From: Leucobacter sp. Ag1
Lineage (GTDB): Bacteria > Actinomycetota > Actinomycetes > Actinomycetales > Microbacteriaceae
Direction of reading: 5' to 3'
DNA: 64,000 nt
Assembly (NCBI RefSeq): GCF_000980875.1
Contig: NZ_LAYO01000101.1
Location: 19,374-83,373, forward strand
Shown here: positions 58,818 through 64,000 of the stretch, in pieces
Numbering within the stretch: position 1 is the first letter of the stretch
Layout of the letters: each line of letters starts with the position of its first letter
Program-made: the position numbers and the translations under genes
The notes under the pieces: generated by a model
Databases searched by the model: none
Seen by the model: the letters and a program-made list of their open reading frames with translations, nothing else
What the model was told of the DNA's origin: nothing

Positions 58818-58891
58818 GAGCCTGGCGGCGTTCGACGGGGGACGAGCCGCCAGGCTCGGGCGGAGTGATCAGGTCCGCATTCTGAAGTATA
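58818..58891 (-). promoter_or_regulatory. Promoter and 12-bp leader hairpin of the surface protein
   Basis: On the minus strand TATACT (58891-58886) is a good -10 in an AT-rich patch. The predicted 80-nt leader contains a perfect 12-bp hairpin, GAGCCTGGCGGC (58818-58829) with 58846-58857, just before the ribosome site. It may control mRNA stability or translation. Confidence 0.5.
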
Positions 58892-58971
58892 TCATGCGGA
58901 AATTTTAGATACGCGAAAGTTCGATCCGGCGGCAGCGCGAACCTCCGACCGCCGCCCGGAGGACGGGCGGT

Positions 58972-60258
58972 TCAGGCGGAGAAGGCCTCGACGACGGGGC
59001 GGAACTTCGAGACGGTCTCGACGAACTCGTGCTCGGGATCCGAACCGGCCACGATCCCGCCCCCCGCGGTCGCGGTCAGGGTTCGGGTATCTGCGGAAGC
59101 GGATTCGAGCTGTCCGCAGCGCAGCGCGATCACCCATTCGCCGTCGCCGGCGGCGTCGATCCACCCGACCGCCCCCGAGTACCGGCCGCGGTCGAACGGC
59201 TCGAGCTCGGCGATCGTCTCGATCGCAGCGCCGGTCGGCGTGCCGGCGACCGCCGCGGTCGGATGCAGGGCTCCGACGAGCTCGAGCGCGCCGCGGTCGG
59301 CGCCGAGCCCGGCGCCGAGGTCGGTCGCGAGGTGCCAGACGTTGGGCAGACGCAGCGCGAACGGCTCCTCGCTCGTGTGCAGCGATCGCACGTGCGGGGC
59401 GAGTGCCGTCACGACGCTCTGCACGGCGAACGCGTGCTCGTGCTGATCCTTCGCGCTCGTCAGCAGTTCGTCGCGCGCGCGCGCGTCGGCGGCGGCGTCC
59501 CCGGCGACCCGTGCGCGCGTGCCGGCGAGTACCCGCGCCGAGACGGCGCCGCCGGTGGACCGGATGAGCGTTTCGGGGCTCGCGCCGATCAGCCCGTCGA
59601 CCGCGAAGGTCCAGCAGTCGTCGTAGCGCTCGGCGAGGCGGCCGAGCGGCACGCGCAGGTCGTCGCCGGCGGGGATCTCGGTCGCGGTCTGCCGGGCCAG
59701 CACCACCTTCTCGAGCGCTCCGTCGTCGATGCGGCGGACGGCCTCGCGGACCCCCGCGAAATAGGCGTCGGTCTGCGGCCCCCGCGCGGTGACGTCGAGC
59801 GCGGCGCCGCGCCACCCGCCGCGGGGAGGCGCCTCGGGCAGCTCGGGATCGAGCGCGGTCGCGGCGGCATCCGCGCCGGTCGGAGCGAGCGTCACCTCGG
59901 TGATCCAGGCGAGGCCGCGGTGCCGCGCGATGAGCAGGCGGGGGACCACGAGCACGCTCTGCGCGCCGCTCGTCCCGGCGAACGCGAAGGTACCGAGGGC
60001 GACCAGGCCGCTGCCCGGCAGGCGCACCGGATCGTCGATCTCGGCCGCGGCCGAGATCTCGCGCCAGGCGGCTGCGGCTCGGTCGAAGCGGTCGGGGCCG
60101 GAGAACACGAGGCGCAGTGCTTCGCCGATACCGACGCAGCCGCGATCCCCGCGGGTCCAGACGAGCGGCTCGGCAGGATCGGCGTACGCGAGGAGGTCGG
60201 GGAGCTCGGCGAGGGGTCGCGTGACGGCGCGAAGGCTCGGAACGGACACGCTGCTCAC
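58972..60258 (-). CDS. menF: Isochorismate synthase
   Basis: A 428-residue chorismate-using enzyme that makes isochorismate, the first step of the menaquinone pathway. Family features in the C-terminal half are DGALEKVVLARQT, then IGASPETLIRSTGG, VLAGTRARVAGD, ALHPTAAVAGTPTGAA and the metal-binding end FDRGRYSGAVGWIDAAGDGE. The GTG start at 60258 has TAGATT 6 nt upstream, so the mRNA is probably leaderless. It is divergent from menG with 141 bp between them. Confidence 0.93.
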   Translation of the reverse strand: MSSVSVPSLRAVTRPLAELPDLLAYADPAEPLVWTRGDRGCVGIGEALRLVFSGPDRFDRAAAAWREISAAAEIDDPVRLPGSGLVALGTFAFAGTSGAQSVLVVPRLLIARHRGLAWITEVTLAPTGADAAATALDPELPEAPPRGGWRGAALDVTARGPQTDAYFAGVREAVRRIDDGALEKVVLARQTATEIPAGDDLRVPLGRLAERYDDCWTFAVDGLIGASPETLIRSTGGAVSARVLAGTRARVAGDAAADARARDELLTSAKDQHEHAFAVQSVVTALAPHVRSLHTSEEPFALRLPNVWHLATDLGAGLGADRGALELVGALHPTAAVAGTPTGAAIETIAELEPFDRGRYSGAVGWIDAAGDGEWVIALRCGQLESASADTRTLTATAGGGIVAGSDPEHEFVETVSKFRPVVEAFSA

Positions 60259-60264
60259 CCTGAC

Positions 60265-60270
60265 AATCTA
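60265..60270 (-). promoter_or_regulatory. -10 box of menF
   Basis: On the minus strand TAGATT is 6 nt before the GTG at 60258. Confidence 0.55.
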
Positions 60271-60387
60271 CTCTCCCGCGATGCGCGAGCCGTGCGAGGC
60301 CTGCGCGCGGAGCCGTCGCCCGCGCCCGCGCAGGGGCGCGCATCCGGGTGCGCGGAAAGCCCATGCGATGGGTTCAGCGGAACGGGC

Positions 60388-60393
60388 TAGCAT
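60388..60393 (+). promoter_or_regulatory. -10 box of menG
   Basis: TAGCAT is 6 nt before the GTG at 60400. Confidence 0.55.
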
Positions 60394-60399
60394 GGTGGG

Positions 60400-61314
60400 G
60401 TGACCCGCCCCGATACCGCCACGAAGCTAGCAGCCGATGTTTCCGCGATGTTCGACGAGGTGTCACCGCGCTACGACCTCATCAACGATGTGCTCTCCGT
60501 CGGCAACTCCCGACTGTGGCGCGTCGCCATGACCAAGGCGCTGCAGCCCCGCAAGGGCATGCGGATCCTCGACCTCGCGGCCGGCACCGGAACGGCGAGC
60601 GCCGCGATCGCGAAGCACGGTGCCCACGTCACGGCTGCGGACTTCTCCGAGGGCATGCTCGCCGAGGGGCGGATCCGCCAGGCTGGCAACGACCTCATCG
60701 ACTTCGTCTGGGCCGATGCCACGCAGCTGCCCTTCGACGACAACAGCTTCGACGCGGCGACCATCTCCTTCGGCCTCCGCAACGTCGAGGGCCCCGAGCG
60801 GGCGCTCGCCGAGATGTTCCGGGTGGTGAAGCCCGGGGGGCGCGTGGTCATCTGCGAGTTCTCGCGGCCGACCTCGTCCCTCATGCGCGGCCCCTACACG
60901 GCCTACTCCCGTGCGGTGCTGCCGCGCATCGCGGGGCTCATCAACAAGTCGGCGGCCGAGGCCTACCGCTACCTGAACGAGTCCATCGAGGCGTGGCCCG
61001 CACAGGACCGCCTGGCCGCCATGCTGCGCGAGGTGGGCTTCGAGCGGGTGGCCTACCGCAATCTGACCGGCGGGATCGTCGCGCTGCACCGCGGCTTCGT
61101 GCCGCGCGAACCCGTCGAGATCCCGGCTGCGGAGCCCGTGGCTGCGGAGCCCGTCGCGAAGACGCCCGCGCGGGCGAAGAGCGCCGTGAAGCCGAAGGCC
61201 GCCGCGTCGAAACCGAAGGCGACCGCCCGGGCGAAGGCCCCGGCCAAGCCGAAGACCGCGCCGGCGAAGCCCGCACCGAAGCGCACCGAAGCACCGTCAG
61301 AGGAAGAGGCATGA
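60400..61314 (+). CDS. menG: Demethylmenaquinone methyltransferase with basic C-terminal tail
   Basis: A 304-residue SAM-dependent enzyme that makes the last step to menaquinone. The UbiE/MenG motifs are FDEVSPRYDLINDVLSVG, LDLAAGTGTASAAIA (SAM loop), ISFGLRNVEGPERALAEM and TGGIVALHRGF at the end of the fold near residue 233. The remaining 70 residues are a low-complexity Lys/Ala/Pro tail (KPKAAASKPKATARAKAPAK) ending in an acidic patch. Typical MenG is about 230-250 residues. It is coupled by ATGA to the prenyl synthase. The GTG start follows a TAGCAT box by 6 nt. Confidence 0.93.
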   Translation: MTRPDTATKLAADVSAMFDEVSPRYDLINDVLSVGNSRLWRVAMTKALQPRKGMRILDLAAGTGTASAAIAKHGAHVTAADFSEGMLAEGRIRQAGNDLIDFVWADATQLPFDDNSFDAATISFGLRNVEGPERALAEMFRVVKPGGRVVICEFSRPTSSLMRGPYTAYSRAVLPRIAGLINKSAAEAYRYLNESIEAWPAQDRLAAMLREVGFERVAYRNLTGGIVALHRGFVPREPVEIPAAEPVAAEPVAKTPARAKSAVKPKAAASKPKATARAKAPAKPKTAPAKPAPKRTEAPSEEEA

Positions 61315-62369
61315 AGCTGACGAACGCCGCAGACACCGCGACGCAGGCACTGCCCATGCGGCTGTTCCGCGGGGCGCAGGACCGGAGGCACGCCCAGCGC
61401 GTGCAGGAGCAGCTCGAGCTCGTCGAAGCGGGGCTCATCGAGCACCTCGGCTTCGCCTCCGACGTCGCCGACGCGCCCGCCCGCTACCTCATGGAGGCCG
61501 GCGGCAAGCGGATCCGACCGATGCTCACTCTGCTGACGAGCGAGCTCGGCACCGGCCCGAACGAGCTGGTGCGCCGCGCGGCGCAGGCCGTCGAGATGAC
61601 CCACCTGGCCTCGCTCTACCACGACGACGTGATGGACGACGCGAAGCTCCGCCGAGGCGTTCCGGCCGCTCAGACGGTCTGGTCGAACTCGGTCGCGATC
61701 CTCGCGGGCGACCTCCTGTTCGCCCGGGCGTCCAGCCTGGTCTCGGGCATGGGGGAAGAGGCGATCCTGCTGCAGGCGCAGACCTTCGAACGACTCTGCC
61801 TCGGGCAGCTGCACGAGACGGTCGGCCCGAGGGAGGGCGACGATCCGATCGCGCACTACATCCAGGTGCTCGCCGACAAGACGGGCGCGCTGATCGCGAC
61901 CGCCGCGCGCATGGGCGTGATGTTCGGTGAGGCCGCGGCCGAGTACGCCGATCCGGTGACCGAGTACGGCGAGCGCATCGGCGTCGCGTTCCAACTCGTC
62001 GACGACGTGATCGACCTGTCGCCGAAGAAGGAGGCGACGGGCAAGCGGGCCGGTACCGATCTTCGCGCCGGCGTCGCCACGCTGCCGGTGCTGCTGCTCC
62101 GCCGTCGGGCCGAGAACGGCGATGCCGCCGCGAGCGAGCTCCTGGCGCGCATCGACGCGGGCGTGGCCCGCATCGCCGCGGGCGAGGATCCCGCGCTGCT
62201 CGACGCCGAGGTCGAGGCGCTGCGCGAGCACGAGGTGACCCGCGAGACCGAGGCCGAAGCGAAGCGGTGGGCGTCCGAGGCGGTGGCGCAGCTCGATGCA
62301 CTGCCCAAGTCCTCGGTGCGCCGTGCGCTCGAGCGCATGGCCGATTCGATCGTGAACCGCGAAGGCTAG
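61311..62369 (+). CDS. Long-chain polyprenyl diphosphate synthase (menaquinone side chain)
   Basis: A 352-residue trans-prenyltransferase (MKLTNAADTATQALPM). The first Asp-rich motif is LYHDDVMDDAKLRRG near 103-117; the second is FQLVDDVIDLSPKK near 225. GGKRIRPML is the homoallylic substrate region. Co-transcription with menG and the small residue pattern before the first motif indicate a long-chain (hepta- to decaprenyl) product used by MenA. The chain length cannot be fixed from sequence. AGGAAGAGG precedes the ATG. Confidence 0.92.
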   Translation: MKLTNAADTATQALPMRLFRGAQDRRHAQRVQEQLELVEAGLIEHLGFASDVADAPARYLMEAGGKRIRPMLTLLTSELGTGPNELVRRAAQAVEMTHLASLYHDDVMDDAKLRRGVPAAQTVWSNSVAILAGDLLFARASSLVSGMGEEAILLQAQTFERLCLGQLHETVGPREGDDPIAHYIQVLADKTGALIATAARMGVMFGEAAAEYADPVTEYGERIGVAFQLVDDVIDLSPKKEATGKRAGTDLRAGVATLPVLLLRRRAENGDAAASELLARIDAGVARIAAGEDPALLDAEVEALREHEVTRETEAEAKRWASEAVAQLDALPKSSVRRALERMADSIVNREG

Positions 62370-62412
62370 ATTCCGCGAGCGTGCGGAGGCGACTGGAAGA
62401 GATAGAGGGCTG

Positions 62413-63789
62413 ATGGAGAAGATGCGACTGGCGATCGTCGGCGCCGGACCGGCGGGTATCTACGCCGCCGACCTGCTGATCAAGGCCGAGCGCGACTTCG
62501 AGGTCGAGATCGACCTGTTCGAACAGCTGCCCGCCCCGTACGGGCTGGTGCGCTACGGCGTCTCTCCCGACCACCCCCGCATCAAGGGCATCATCACCGC
62601 CCTCCGCGAGGTGCTCGATCGGGGCGATATCCGCTACTTCGGCAACGTCCGCTACGGCACCGACATCACGCTCGACGACCTCAAGAAGCACTACAACGCG
62701 GTGATCTTCTCGACCGGCGCGATCCGGGACGCCTCGCTGAGCATCCCGGGGATCGACGCCGAGGGCTCCTACGGAGCCGCGGACTTCGTGAGCTGGTTCG
62801 ACGGGCACCCCGATGTTCCGCGCACCTGGCCGCTCGAGGCGGAGCAGGTCGCCGTGATCGGCAACGGCAACGTGGCGCTCGACACCTCCCGCATGCTGAT
62901 CAAGCACGCGGACGATCTGTTGCCCACCGAGATCCCGGCGAACGTCTACGAGGGGCTCAAGGCGAACCCGATCCAGGAGCTCCACCTGTTCGGACGCCGC
63001 GGCCCGAAGTACGTGAAGTTCACTCCGCTCGAGCTGCGCGAGCTCGGCGAGGTACGAGATGTGGACATGGTCGTCGACGAGCGGGACTTCGACGTCGACG
63101 ACGCCTACGCCGACGAGACCCTGGCGAAGAACAAGCAGGTCATCGTGATGTCCCGCATCATGGACAAGTGGCGCCAGGAGCAGCGCGATCGAGTGAGCGG
63201 CGAGGTCGCCCCCGCGTCGCGTCGCCTGCACTTCCACTTCTGGTCGAAGCCCGTCGAGGTCGTCACCGAGGGCGGTCGGGTGACGGGGCTCCGGATCGAG
63301 CGCACCGCGCCCGACGGCAACGGCGGGGCGGTCGACACCGGTGAGTTCGAGGTGATCCCGGTGCAGTCGCTGTACCGTGCGATCGGCTACTTCGGGTCCC
63401 CGCTCGACGAGATCCCATTCGACGACCGTCGCGGAGTGATCCCGAACGAGGCCGGGCGCGTGCTCGATGCCGCGGGCGAGCGCCTGCACGGTGTCTACGC
63501 GACGGGCTGGATCAAGCGCGGCCCCGTCGGACTGATCGGGCACACCAAGTCCGACGCGATGGAGACGCTCGAGTCCCTCATGGAGGATCGCGGTACCTGG
63601 TGGACGCCCGAGGACGCGTCGCTCGAAGCGATCCCGGCGCTGCTTTCGGCGCGGGAGGTCCCTTACACGACCATCGAGGGCTGGCACCGGCTCGACGAGC
63701 ACGAGCTCGGGCTGGGGGAGGCCGAGGGGCGCACGCGCATCAAGGTGGTTCCCCGGGACGAGATGACCCGGATCGCTCGGGGCGACTAG
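62413..63789 (+). CDS. fprA: Ferredoxin/adrenodoxin-NADP reductase, FprA type
   Basis: A 458-residue flavoprotein that passes electrons between NADPH and ferredoxin. FAD-binding AIVGAGPAGIYAADLL is at the N-terminus, with YGLVRYGVSPDHPRIKGI typical for FprA. The NADP motif is AVIGNGNVALDTSRML near 152-167, and GWIKRGPVGLIGHTKSDA near the C-terminus is the second FAD region. The start has GAGGGCTG just upstream. It is 43 bp after the prenyl synthase and may be in the same transcript; a terminator follows it. Confidence 0.93.
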   Translation: MEKMRLAIVGAGPAGIYAADLLIKAERDFEVEIDLFEQLPAPYGLVRYGVSPDHPRIKGIITALREVLDRGDIRYFGNVRYGTDITLDDLKKHYNAVIFSTGAIRDASLSIPGIDAEGSYGAADFVSWFDGHPDVPRTWPLEAEQVAVIGNGNVALDTSRMLIKHADDLLPTEIPANVYEGLKANPIQELHLFGRRGPKYVKFTPLELRELGEVRDVDMVVDERDFDVDDAYADETLAKNKQVIVMSRIMDKWRQEQRDRVSGEVAPASRRLHFHFWSKPVEVVTEGGRVTGLRIERTAPDGNGGAVDTGEFEVIPVQSLYRAIGYFGSPLDEIPFDDRRGVIPNEAGRVLDAAGERLHGVYATGWIKRGPVGLIGHTKSDAMETLESLMEDRGTWWTPEDASLEAIPALLSAREVPYTTIEGWHRLDEHELGLGEAEGRTRIKVVPRDEMTRIARGD

Positions 63790-63822
63790 TCCTCCGTCCG
63801 CTCCCGCGGGCGCACCGCACGT

Positions 63823-63868
63823 AGGCCGTCCGGCCGGCACCGATCACGGTGCGGGCCGGGCGGCCTTC
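63823..63868 (+). terminator. Strong terminator hairpin after fprA
   Basis: Three stacked stems pair: AGGCCG (63823-63828) with CGGCCT (63861-63866), CCGGCC (63830-63835) with GGCCGG (63854-63859) and GCACCG (63837-63842) with CGGTGC (63847-63852), around a 4-nt loop. It is followed by a T-rich TTCGTCGTT. The remaining 130 bp to the window end show no gene. Confidence 0.85.
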
Positions 63869-64000
63869 GTCGTTCCGCTGGTGGTCGGGCACGGGGTTCG
63901 TGGGGCGTTCCGAGGGGCTCGAAGCAAGAATCGGCGTGATTCCGCGGATCTGCGGTGAGACACGCGCGGGATTACGCCTCGTGTTGCGGGTGGGGTGGGG

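Overview
The window is high-GC actinobacterial DNA (about 70% G+C by eye). Gene content points to Microbacteriaceae, probably a Leucobacter-like organism: menaquinone genes, LAxTG cell-wall sorting signals, actinobacterial DUF4229 and PLDc_N proteins, and many genes with a TANNNT box about 6 nt before the start codon and no ribosome site. The genus is inference; no 16S or other marker is present.

Positions 1-32520 hold most of a siphovirus prophage, cut by the left window edge. Its right end abuts the 3' end of a tRNA-Arg(ACG) gene, with the tyrosine integrase beside it. Lytic genes are on the minus strand and read right to left: Cro-like and excisionase-like regulators; a recombination and replication module (RuvC-like resolvase, YqaJ/lambda-Exo nuclease, RecT/Bet annealase, HNH nuclease, iteron-bearing replication protein, putative loader, DnaB-like helicase, SSB); an orphan DNA methyltransferase; terminase, portal, a MuF protein fused to a zinc metallopeptidase, scaffold, major capsid, head-tail connectors, tail tube, frameshifted tail chaperones, tape measure and distal tail. 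The other tail genes, the lysis genes and the second att site lie outside to the left. The lysogeny genes (HTH repressor, ImmA-type metallopeptidase, integrase) are on the plus strand, separated from the lytic side by an almost mirror-symmetric double promoter. Three small membrane-protein cassettes with their own promoters interrupt the lytic strand (13717-14196 plus, 16086-16613 minus, 17678-17848 plus) and look like genes expressed in the lysogen.

Positions 32519-64000 are chromosomal: tRNA-Arg, apt, a medium-chain acyl-CoA synthetase, and an operon for SipW-type exported proteins with their signal peptidase. Menaquinone genes then dominate (menC, menB, menE, menA, menD, menF, menG, a polyprenyl diphosphate synthase). 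They are interleaved with glcB and its divergent IclR regulator, an acyltransferase, a two-component system divergent from a heterodimeric ABC exporter that has a short leader ORF, small membrane proteins, PPK2, and an LAxTG-anchored surface protein. A ferredoxin-NADP reductase and a strong terminator close the window. Together, the men genes, prenyl synthase and MenA build the quinone ring and side chain and join them; MenG finishes the molecule.
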